The notes beneath the pieces were generated by a model. The model was not told the origin of the DNA. It did no database searches and was given only the letters and a program-made list of their open reading frames with translations. Positions 32,093 to 40,996 of a stretch of 64,000 bases of DNA are shown in pieces. The stretch comes from Lumbricus terrestris (taxonomy: Eukaryota > Annelida > Clitellata > Crassiclitellata > Lumbricidae). The position numbers were made by a program, and so were the translations under genes. The stretch covers positions 19,666,021 to 19,730,020 of the forward strand of contig OX457044.1 of the NCBI GenBank assembly GCA_949752735.1, given 5' to 3'. Position 1 is the first letter of the stretch. Each line of letters starts with the position of its first letter.

Positions 32093-32545
32093 GAGGAGAG
32101 GAGAGGAGAGGAGAGGAGAGGAGAGGAGAGGAGAGGAGAGGAGAGGAGAGGAGAGGAGAGGAGAGGAGAGGAGAGGAGAGGAGAGGAGAGGAGAGGAGAG
32201 GAGAGGAGAGGAGAGGAGAGGAGAGGAGAGAGAGGAGAGGAGACGAGAGGAGAGGAGAGGAGACGAGAGGAGAGGAGAGGAGAGGCGATGAGAAAAGAGG
32301 ACAGGAGAGGACAGGAGAGGAGAGGAGAAAAGAGGACAGGAGAGGACAGGAGAGAAGAGGAGACGAGAGGAGAAGAGATCAGAGGATAGGAGAAGACAGG
32401 ATAGGACAAGAGAAGGGAGGACAGGACAGGACGGGAGAAAAGAGAAGAGGACAGGACAGGAGCGGAGGGGAAGGACAAGACAGGAGAGGACAGGACAGGA
32501 CAGGAGAGGACAGGAGAGGAGAGGAGTGCGAAGGAGGGAGGGAAC
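32093..32545. repeat. GGAGA pentanucleotide array
   Basis: Pure AGGAG repeats to about 32230, then increasingly varied (GGACA, GGAGACG). A polypurine/polypyrimidine tract of this length is prone to triplex formation. Arg/Glu frames are artefacts. Confidence 0.97.
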
Positions 32546-32762
32546 TGATTTCTTAAGGAGAACAATTCTTCTCCGATGCTAATGATTCGGTCAAGATCAA
32601 CACACCTGGGACAGTTTGCTCTCAGAGTCGAAAATCATGGCGCTATACAAATGACAGATGTTTTGAACGTCCTGAGAACCACTTACGAGATTACTTATCG
32701 ACGACTCGACCACCTACATGTATGTCCTGTGCTGATGACATCAACGACAATGATCATGATTA
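32546..32762. other. Unique spacer with a LINE-tail-like motif
   Basis: ATGGCGCTATACAAATGA at 32638-32655 resembles the GGCGCTATATAAATG tail of local LINEs and SINEs; otherwise unassigned. Confidence 0.35.
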
Positions 32763-32790
32763 TGACGACAATAACAAAGATGATGATGAA

Positions 32791-32837
<47 letters not shown>

Positions 32838-32930
32838 CGATGATGATGATGATGACGATGATGATGATGATGATGATGATGACAACGATGATGATGATGA
32901 TAATGTCGATGATGATAACGACGATGGCTA
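32763..32930. repeat. GAT trinucleotide repeat
   Basis: (GAT)n with GAC and AAC interruptions, encoding poly-Asp or poly-Met in spurious frames. Confidence 0.95.
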
Positions 32931-32999
32931 AAGCAACGAAACACAAGGAGATGGAGACGAAGAATTGGATAGAAAGACATTGAACCACATACAGGGAGA

Positions 33000-33315
33000 C
33001 GCACAGACAGACAGACTGATATGCGGATAGGCAGAGAGACAGACAAAGACATAGACAGACAGGAAGACAAATAAACAGACGGAGAGGGAGAGAGAGAAAC
33101 GGAAAGACAGAAAGAGATCAGGAGACAGGTAGACAAACAGACAGATATAGATAAACAGACAAAGAGGCAGCTAGACAAACAGAAAGTGAGAGATAGACAG
33201 GCAAGCAGATCTATAACAGACGAACATACAATCAAAGAGAGCGAGAGAGAGAGACGGACACAGATGGAGAGAGAGACAAAGAGAAACAGAGAAGAACAGA
33301 GACAGACAGACAGGT

Positions 33316-33346
<31 letters not shown>

Positions 33347-33356
33347 GAGACACATG
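33000..33356. repeat. CAGA tetranucleotide-rich tract
   Basis: Degenerate CAGA/GAGA repeats. Confidence 0.9.
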
Positions 33357-33665
33357 TGAGTTAAAAGAGGCGCCGATCAATGCGGACTTTGCAAAACGAC
33401 CAATTTGTTTTTGTAAATCGGGAGAATTACGAACAAAGGGAAGAGGCTCCAGTGAGGTGGGCCCTGGGGGGGGGGGTAGGAGGAGTGGAATAGGAGGAGA
33501 CATAAGAGAGGATTTGATGGCATGCAGTGAAGATGGTTGGAAGTTGGAAGAGATGGATGGGAGCGTTTGATGACTGGGAGGAGCGGGAAGGGAAATAGGT
33601 CGGAAGGAATGAGGTCCAAGCCAATCGATAGTCGATCAATGGAAGAGTCGGCGATAAAGAGAACG
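33357..33665. other. No recognised gene
   Basis: Purine-rich unique sequence including a run of about ten G at 33466-33475. Confidence 0.45.
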
Positions 33666-33764
<99 letters not shown>

Positions 33765-34010
33765 AGAGAAGAGAGAGAGAGAGAGGCGGAGAAAGAGAAA
33801 GAGAGAGAGAGAAACAGAAAGATAGATAGTCAGACAGATAAACGGACAGACAGACAGATAGATGGATAAGCAGACAGACAGAGACAGACAAAGACAGTGA
33901 CAGCGACAGAGCCAGAGACAAGGACGGGACAGGGAAAGGGATAGGGGCAGGGACAGAGACAGAGACAGGGACAGTGACATGGAAAGGAACAAAGACAGGG
34001 ACAGGCATCA
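33666..34010. repeat. GA dinucleotide then CAGA/GGACAG repeats
   Basis: (GA)n to about 33790, followed by CAGA and GACAGG repeats. Confidence 0.93.
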
Positions 34011-34059
34011 AAACAAGGAGTCGGAAACAAGAGAAGACGAGAATAATAGAAAAGCACCA

Positions 34060-34312
34060 AGAAAACAATCAAGAATACAACCAAGAATACAATCAAGAAT
34101 ACAATCAAGAATCTTGTTCTTGTACAATCTAAAATACAATCAAGAATACAATCAAGAATACAATCAAGAACACAATCGAGAATACAATCAAGAATATAAT
34201 CGAGAATACAATCAAGAATACAATCAAGAATACAATCAAGAACACAATCGAGAATACAATCAAGAATACAATCAAGAATACAATCAAGAATACAATCAAG
34301 AATACAGTCATG
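34060..34312. repeat. 12-bp minisatellite (ACAATCAAGAAT)
   Basis: About twenty units of ACAATCAAGAAT with ACACAATCGAGA variants. The length is a multiple of three, so frames stay open on both strands (QEYN and IVFL repeats). Confidence 0.95.
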
Positions 34313-34374
34313 TACATTTAGACAAAGAAAAATAGCAAGAGGCAGGAGCACAAAGATAATAGCTACGATGTGAG

Positions 34375-34544
34375 GAAGAGGAGGCGGACAAGGACGAGGA
34401 GGAGGAGGAGGAGGACAAAGAGGAGAAGGAGGAAGGTCGAAGAAACACAGAGGCATAGAGGATGGAAGGACGAGAGTAGGATGTGAGCGAAGGGGGAAAG
34501 AGACAGAGCAGTGGTTGTCATGACTATATATAACTATGTGTGAC

Positions 34545-34603
<59 letters not shown>

Positions 34604-34620
34604 CTGTGTGTGTGTGTCAC
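34375..34620. repeat. GGA-rich tract and GT dinucleotide array
   Basis: GAGGA-rich 34375-34440 and (GT)n at 34548-34616. Confidence 0.9.
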
Positions 34621-34637
34621 TATACCTGTCTCTCTGT

Positions 34638-34721
34638 AATCTTTCTATCTCTCTTTCCCTTCAATCTTCGATCATATGATTATAAGATCGAAGATTAAAG
34701 GGAAAGAGAGATAGAAAGGTT
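34638..34721. repeat. 36-bp near-perfect hairpin
   Basis: Arms 34638-34673 and 34686-34721 are reverse complements with one mismatch (CTTTCCCTTCAATCTTCG against CGAAGATTAAAGGGAAAG), and the loop is 12 nt. There are no transposon-like ends or flanking duplication. It could fold as RNA from either strand. Confidence 0.93.
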
Positions 34722-34849
34722 AGAGGTTGGAGGCTCAGTAACCTAGCTGTAGGCCTAACTAGATAATATACAGATTCGAGTTGCCTCTAAGGCGGGGACA
34801 GTGTGTGTAAAGAACTGGATCAAGAAAAAAGAAGACCTTCTTATTCACC

Positions 34850-35115
34850 CAGTGGCGTAGCCAAGGGGGTTTCGGGAGTGAAACCCCCATTGGCTTAGGA
34901 AAAAAGATTTTTTAAAGGTTATTTATAACCGCTTAAATAAGAAAAACAAAGCAATTGCTTGTAGTAACAATTGTTTTTCTTTCTTCCCTTTGTTACTTTA
35001 TTCCCTTTTATTTACTCTAATACTGTTGGGTTGGTCACCGTTGGTGTCAGGAAGGGCATCGGGCCAGGCCATAAAAAACCCCAACCCCCATCATAAATTC
35101 CTGGCTACGCCACTG
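34850..35115 (+). mobile_element. hAT-like MITE, CAGTGGCGTAGC family, with 8-bp TSD
   Basis: 266-bp element from CAGTGGCGTAGCCAAGG to CCTGGCTACGCCACTG, flanked by exact duplications TATTCACC (34842-34849 and 35116-35123). It is non-coding; the interior has GTAACAATTGTTTTTCTTTC and TGTCAGGAAGGGCATC. Confidence 0.95.
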
Positions 35116-35330
35116 TATTCACCATTGCTCATGAGCACTGTTGAGTTCTGCTCCATCATTATGATGGTGTACATTGGACTTTTGAACTCTGGATGGAAGG
35201 AGGGAAATATATATTATATTATATACCAGATTGTTTCGCGCGTTTCTCCCTCTTATTTTTTATCGATTGAACCTCAAGTTTTTGTCTCATGCTGGCTCTG
35301 GTGGTGATTGAGATAGCAGACTCAGAAGAG

Positions 35331-35645
35331 AAATATGAGGAGGTGCAGGAGAAGAAGGAGGAAGAGAAGGAGTAGAAGGAGAAGGAGAAGGAGAAGGAAG
35401 AGGAGGAGAAGGAGGAGGAGGGGAAGGAGGGGAAGAAGAAGAAGGAGGATGAGAAAAAGAAAAAGGAGGAGGAGGAGAAGGAGGAAGAGAATGAGTAGAA
35501 GAAGGAAAAGGAAGAGGAGAAGAAAGAGGAGGAGAAAGAGGAGGAGAAGATGGAGGAGGAGAAAGAGGAGAAGGAGGAGAAGGAGGAGGATAAGGAGGAG
35601 AAGGAGGAGAAGGAGAAGAATGACGAGGGGAATAAAAAAAAGAGG
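35331..35645. repeat. GGAGAA hexanucleotide-type array
   Basis: Polypurine repeats of GGA, GAA and GGAGAA. Arg/Lys- and Ser/Pro-rich frames on the two strands are artefacts. Confidence 0.95.
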
Positions 35646-35769
35646 AGAATGACTGGTGATAAGAGGGACGAGAATACAGACAATCTCTTTTCAGCATCGA
35701 TTTTCAGTCAAGATTGACTTCCTGATTGGCTCTTCGGTCGACATGGCGACGCACGCACTCGCCGGGCTG

Positions 35770-36350
35770 TATGTATGTCTGTCTGCGTCTCTGTCTATGT
35801 GTCTGTATGTCTAGATAGACAGACAGGTAGACAGACAAATAGACAGAAACAGACAGGCAGACAGACAGACAGAGAAACAGACAGACAGATAGATATATAG
35901 CCAGACGGACAGACATACAGACGGATAAACGGACAAATAAGCAGGTATAGACAGATAAATAGACAGACAGGCACAGAGACAGACAGACAAACAGACAGAC
36001 ATATAGATAGATAACCAGGCAGACAGGCACATAGACATTTAGACAGACGTCTGTTTGTCTGTCTGTCTGTCTGTCTGGCTGTCTGTCTGTCTGGCTATCT
36101 AAATATCTGACTGTCTGTTTGTCTGGCTATCTATCTATCCGACTGTCTGTTTGTCTGTCTGTTTGTCTGTCTGTCTGTCTATCTGTCTGTATGTCTGGCT
36201 ATCTATATATCTGACTGTCTGTTTGTCTGGCTATCTATCTATCCGACTGTCTGTTTGTCTGTCTGTCTATCTGTCTGTCTGTCTGTCTGTTTGTCTGTTT
36301 GTCTATCTGTCTATCTGTCTGTCTGTCTGTCTATCTATCGACGAGTAAAA
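35770..36350. repeat. CAGA array meeting its CTGT complement
   Basis: 35815-36035 is CAGA-type on the plus strand and 36040-36345 is CTGT-type, so the two halves form a long imperfect inverted repeat about position 36040. Cys/Leu/Ser frames are artefacts. Confidence 0.93.
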
Positions 36351-36454
36351 CAGTTATCTGCGTTCTTCAGTCTTTTTTATAGAACCCGAGTGCCATCTAA
36401 ATCACGTCGACTCAATCTCTGTTTGATTTTACATTAATCGAAAAATTGACTCAG

Positions 36455-36465
36455 TATATATATAT

Positions 36466-36533
<68 letters not shown>
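36455..36533. repeat. CA then TA dinucleotide repeat
   Basis: (CA)n followed by (TA)n of about 50 bp. Confidence 0.95.
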
Positions 36534-36535
<2 letters not shown>

Positions 36536-36775
36536 TTCCTTTGCTTGTAGATCGTATAGTAATAACGATGACTATTACGATGCCAATGATGATAATGCTG
36601 ATGATAACGACGACGACGACAACAATAATTGTAGCCTAATAGGCCTAATAACGATAGTCAACCTATAGACTTTCTGCATTTCTCCCGAGTCCTTTTAAAT
36701 CTCGAGGAGGATTTCACATAATTATATACATAGATATGCATGTACTTCCATGTGATTATATGTATGTATGAACAC

Positions 36776-36875
36776 TTGCTATAGCGCCCCTTCAAGATTT
36801 CTACTCATGGGAGCTTCCGACTACATTGAAGACACTGCATCGGAGTTTCCGGCTCCAAGACACCGAAGATACCCC
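36776..36875 (-). mobile_element. SINE 3' fragment
   Basis: Reverse copy of the SINE 3' half: CTATAGCGCCCCTTCAAG, GGGAGCTTCCGACT and GCATCGGAGTTTC correspond to the tail and body of the SINE at 61635. Confidence 0.65.
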
Positions 36876-37260
36876 TTACACAACCGAACCAAGTATATAT
36901 AAGTATGGCATATGACCGAAATAATATTACATTAATATTGACAACAGTCACTGTTGCAGTATACCGTAGTAGAAAAGTGTTCTGGTACTGTGACTACCCG
37001 GTAGAGTTTGTTTTCTATTGAAAGTTTCCACCGGCATTTTTTCATGCACTGTCCTTAATGATATAATCAATACTGTCAGAAGCACACCTTTGGATGCCTT
37101 TAGTTTTCTATATTACTCGGGTATTAAAATCATTCGCAGTTATTAAACAATAAAATAATACTTGCCGGTCATGCGGCGGCCATGATGATTTTTTTTATTG
37201 TTTCCTGTTTGACGAAATTACCTCATCTTCCTTCTCTGTGGTTGGTTCAACAACCTGGAA
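36876..37260. other. No recognised gene
   Basis: AT-rich unique sequence between two SINE copies. Confidence 0.5.
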
Positions 37261-37392
37261 TGGGCGCGGTGGTGCAGTGGGTATGTTCGTTCAATGCAGC
37301 CGGAGGGAAATTTCAGGCTCGAATCCTCCTCAAACCTTCTCATAGGGACCTCGGGCAAGTCCTTCACTTGTAATTACTCAGCGCTTCGGCTG
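37261..37392 (+). mobile_element. tRNA-derived SINE, copy 4 (3'-truncated)
   Basis: GGGCGCGGTGGTGCAGTGGG (A-box region), GGCTCGAATCCTCC (B box at about 37317) and GGGACCTCGGGCAAGTCCTT match the head and body of the other SINEs. The tail is lost after about 37392. Confidence 0.75.
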
Positions 37393-37460
37393 TATTATGA
37401 AGGATATTATGAACTCTTCGAGAGAGTATCAATATACTATAGCTTACCAGTCGGTGAGCT

Positions 37461-37520
37461 CCGCCACTGGTTGGAGTCTGTCAGTGCCAGTCCCATGTAG
37501 GGATAAAGGAGGAGGGTGAC
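37461..37520 (+). ncRNA. Twister-like ribozyme copy 5
   Basis: CCGCCACTGG, GTGCCAGTCCCATG and GGATAAAGGAGGAGGG then TGAC follow the twister core order. CGCC and GGTG can form P1. The loop-closing helix is disrupted (CCAG against AGGG) and there is no U-A-A triplet at the cleavage position, so activity is unlikely. Downstream GGTGTCGTTAAAC is shared with the other copies. Confidence 0.6.
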
Positions 37521-38340
37521 ATCAATCATCTTCGATTTATGGCGGTGTCGTTAAACATGGAACAAGTCGGTACGCTCAACTGTGTGCTGCGGCAGACTTC
37601 GATCAGTCTGCTGTCATCATACTTCAACCATGGTGAGAATTGTCAGAGGGCTAGAGGGTTCAACCCTTCTAGTCTTTCTTAGGACCACATAGTAAGGTTT
37701 CATTGCACACCCCCAAGTCCCAGCCTCACGTACATCATAGTCTGGCCCTTCAGTTATTTTTCTACAATTCTCATACTGCTTCAGCCACAATGCACCAGCA
37801 GCGACCAGAAACTCTGATCATGGTGTAAAACTGTAAACTATTTTCGATATAGGATGCACGCATTCATGCACGCGTGTCTTACAGGGTAGCTCAATAAATT
37901 TTTTTATCCGGTGGGACATTTTTATTGAGCCACCCTATATACATCCATTGTTGCATGGTGTTCGACGACACTGTGTTATAGCAAGGATTATTCGACTCAA
38001 TTCCTATCCATATCCAGGTGGCGTCCAGTTTGAAAAGGCTATACGCATCTACTTGATTCATGACTATACTAAAGAGTTTAACTTTACATGCACTGATTTG
38101 CTTTTTATTTGTTTTGTTTTTATCAGTTAAGTTCACTATATGATTTGTTTGTTCATATTGTTTATGCTGTTTAATTCACGCCTTTAGCCTATAGTAGTGT
38201 AAGTATTGTAGACTAGTAGGTGTCCCTGTTAGCGGGATATTCATCCCTTGCGGCCTTCCTTATTACCGTCCTCTTATGTGAAACATGCTACTATAACTAA
38301 TTGTTGATGGTTACAATAAACTGAATTGAATTGAATATTT
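37513..38340. other. No gene; probable LINE 3' UTR at 38130-38340
   Basis: Ends in ACAATAAACTGAATTGAATT, a short tandem tail typical of LINE 3' ends, preceded by about 200 bp without a coding frame. The rest is unassigned apart from the 56-bp element at 37882. Confidence 0.45.
37882..37937. mobile_element. 56-bp mariner-like minimal TIR element
   Basis: CAGGGTAGCTCAATAAA at the left and TTTATTGAGCCACCCTA at the right are inverted repeats meeting almost back to back. A TA dinucleotide lies on each side (37880-37881, 37938-37939), the target duplication of Tc1/mariner elements. Confidence 0.6.
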
Positions 38341-38343
38341 ATA

Positions 38344-38404
38344 CCGCCCTCCTCTGTTCTTCAAGCTTGGGACTGGCACTGTGAAAGTACGAGCAGTAGC
38401 GAAG
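38344..38404 (-). ncRNA. Twister-like ribozyme copy 3 (degenerate)
   Basis: Minus strand: AGTGCCAGTCCCAAGC then GAGGAGGGCGG, in the spacing of the other copies. The GGATAAA block is replaced by GAAGAACA and the loop-closing helix is lost. It lies about 159 bp downstream of copy 4 once the Helitron between them is subtracted. Confidence 0.5.
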
Positions 38405-38491
38405 TTGAAAGGCAAGGCAACGTGTCCTAGGCCGAGCAGACCTAGGCCCACTTGCCACTTGTTGCTGTTTAACGACCCTGCCATATCAAAG

Positions 38492-39477
38492 ACTAGCTGG
38501 GGTACCCGGCGTTGCCCGGGAAATTTAGGATTCGACCCGCTCCCGGCCTCAACCCCACCACACCATGCCCCACCCCTTCAACCCCCACCCTACAACACCC
38601 CCACAGCACTCCGACCTCCACCGGTACGCCACCCGTGAAATCAGGGTTTTCGGGAAAAATCCTCTGACCCCCACCCCTCACCCCCACACAACCCTCCCCC
38701 ACACTCTCCCCCACTCCAACCCACCACACCGACCCACCCGTACCTTCGCCTCCCCACCCTACCATCCCCCACCCCACAACGCCACGCCGCACTCCGACCT
38801 CCACAGATACGCCACACGTGAAATTTGGGTTTGGGACAAATTCCTCCCAACCTAACCCCTCCCCTACCCTTCCCCACCCCACCACACTCCGACCTCGACC
38901 AGTACGCCACCCGTGAAATTAGGGTTTCCGGGGAAAATTCCCCCTCAGCCCATCCCCCCTCCCCACCCAACCCTCCCCCACCCCTCGCCCCTCCCCTACC
39001 ATCTGGGCCTCTCCCCCACCTCATCCCATCACACCGACCTGCACCAGTACCGTAACGCCACCCGTGAAATTAGGATTTTCGTGAAAAATACATTACTTGC
39101 GCTCGCCATTTATATAATAACCATGCAAGCGTTTAAAAAGGTGTTTAAGAAACTGCCGCCTCAGTGTTTTCGGCCCCCACCCTGGCCCTCTTGGTGGTAG
39201 AGATTCGCCAACCACTGATCCGGGTGGTTCTGATGACCCTCTATCTAGGTATAAATTTTCATATCAATGGCTGCGGTTTTTTGAAAAAAAATTGGGGGGT
39301 TTCTCCCCCCACCCTGACGCCCATGGTGGTAGAGAATCGCCAACCCCTCGACTTTGTGTCTCCTGCCGAGACCTACACAGTAGTGAAGATTTGGAGTGAA
39401 AAGCTCAAAAACTGTGGAAATGCATTCCGAACAAACAGACAGACAGACACACAGAATCTTCTCTTTATTTATATAGA
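38492..39477 (-). mobile_element. Non-autonomous Helitron
   Basis: On the minus strand the 986-bp element starts TCTATATAAATAAAG and ends CCCGGGCAACGCCGGG, TACCCCAG, CTAG. That gives a 5' TC end, a GC-rich 3' hairpin (CCCGG/CCGGG with a 6-nt loop) and a terminal CTAG, inserted between A (39478) and T (38491) with no duplication, all Helitron hallmarks. The interior holds four to five tandem units with TACGCCACCCGTGAAAT and no Rep/helicase ORF. The flanks join into a continuous copy of the twister-bearing repeat. Confidence 0.9.
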
Positions 39478-39485
39478 TGATCAGT

Positions 39486-39547
39486 GTCGCCCTCCTCCTT
39501 TATCCAGTCTCGGGACTGGCACTGGCAGAGTGCAACCAGTGGCGGCG
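39486..39547 (-). ncRNA. Twister-like ribozyme copy 4
   Basis: Minus strand: GCCGCC, GTGCCAGTCCCGAGACTGG, then ATAAAGGAGGAGGG and CGAC. The helix CCAG/CTGG around the CCC loop pairs fully, replacing the CCGG/CCGG of the rice twister by a compensatory change. P1 pairs as CGCC/GGCG. The U-A-A triplet is not conserved, so cleavage is doubtful. A Helitron is inserted a few bases downstream. Confidence 0.62.
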
Positions 39548-39559
39548 TTTGTGTCCTAC

Positions 39560-40440
39560 TTTTTACAGATTCATTATAATTATATGCACACGTTGACGCA
39601 TGCCGACGACCAACCTGATGTTTGTCCTACTTTGGCCGTGCGGTGGTCTAAATAACTCACCGTGTAACAGCGGTCTTCAATTGCGTCAGTCCCTCATTGC
39701 TCCTCATTGCCTTTGCTATGGTTCTGTCTTGCCAACACTCTCGTCGGGCATTCTGCCAGCATAATTTAGCATCTTTAATTAGTGTTTCAGACCGTGGCTT
39801 GAATGAAGCTTTACTCCCAGTTTAAGCAACCTGACCCCCTCTATAGTGGGCTGTAACACTTGCAATAAAGAGGGCGCGAAAATCGAAAAAAAATTCACCA
39901 TGGTTACGTAAAATTAGACAGTGCGATCACGTGATAGAACGGAGGTTCGAAAACGAGTCAGATGAAAATCCGACATCTCTGACACACGACTGAGGCCTGT
40001 TCAAAAACTACAAATGTGAAGTACACTGACCCTGTAACTGAGGCGATCAATTTGAATTTGACCTTGAGGGGGCAGTTATGTTGAATGGCCTGTCGGCTGC
40101 ATTCCGTGTGTCAAACGTCATCCTATTGAAAACCTACAAGTGTTGTTGATGTAGGCATTTCATAAAATTATATTCCTCTTTCATAACTTTTAGTGTCATC
40201 CACTGTTTGCCTTCACACATCCTTACCCTGCTAACAACGACACCAAAACATCACCTACATTTCCATCACGTACACATCTAGTTTGTCTAATAATTGGGTC
40301 TTGTACACCAAACACGCCTGTTCTTCAGCCAATCAGCTTTCGCCTTACCTGTCCCACCTGCGCACACCTGCAATACATTATTAATTGTGCTGTGTGCCGA
40401 CAAGCATGTCGCAGGATTCATGAGATCCTAGCCGTATATA
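39560..40440. other. No recognised gene
   Basis: Unique AT-rich sequence; nothing assigned. Confidence 0.5.
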
Positions 40441-40454
40441 CAAAGACGCAGACA

Positions 40455-40490
40455 TATATATATATATATATATATATATACGAGATGTTG

Positions 40491-40535
<45 letters not shown>

Positions 40536-40620
40536 TGTGTGTGATATCTATAAGGTACACGGAACATGCACGTATCGATTTATAATAATGTTCGCGGTAT
40601 ACGTGTATCCAATATATATA

Positions 40621-40670
<50 letters not shown>
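40455..40670. repeat. TA dinucleotide tracts
   Basis: (TA)n at about 40455-40480, 40493-40530 and 40611-40668 with short unique spacers. Confidence 0.93.
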
Positions 40671-40674
<4 letters not shown>

Positions 40675-40885
40675 GCTACGTCCATGTCTTTTGTATGGGA
40701 ACCAGCTACTGAATTAGTATTTGGTGACGTGTTGAGCGTATGCTGAACGTGAAGAAGGACTGTTATAACACGTTTGCGTTTGAAAGACTCATAGTAGGCC
40801 TAAGCGCTGCACTACGCGAATATTTATTTATTGCTTAGTTGCATTAAGCGTTTGTCATAAGTCTCATAACGCTGCCGGATTTTAG

Positions 40886-40996
40886 ATATCAGAGCGTAGT
40901 CTCGAATCCAAGACCATCATCACAGAGGACGAGCGTGAGGTTGACAGTGACTATCTGAATACGGAACTGACGGCATTGGAGGCTGATTCGGAAAAG
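40886..40996 (+). CDS. Candidate internal exon, 37 codons, unidentified
   Basis: An open frame of exactly 37 codons lies between GGATTTTAG and GAAAAG|GTAACT, phase 0 at both ends. It reads ISERSLESKTIITEDER then EVDSDYLNTELTALEADSEK, acidic and helix-prone with balanced codons, unlike the low-complexity frames around it. The donor is strong and the acceptor's pyrimidine tract is weak. I do not recognise the protein and no companion exon was found in the window, so it could be chance. Confidence 0.35.
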
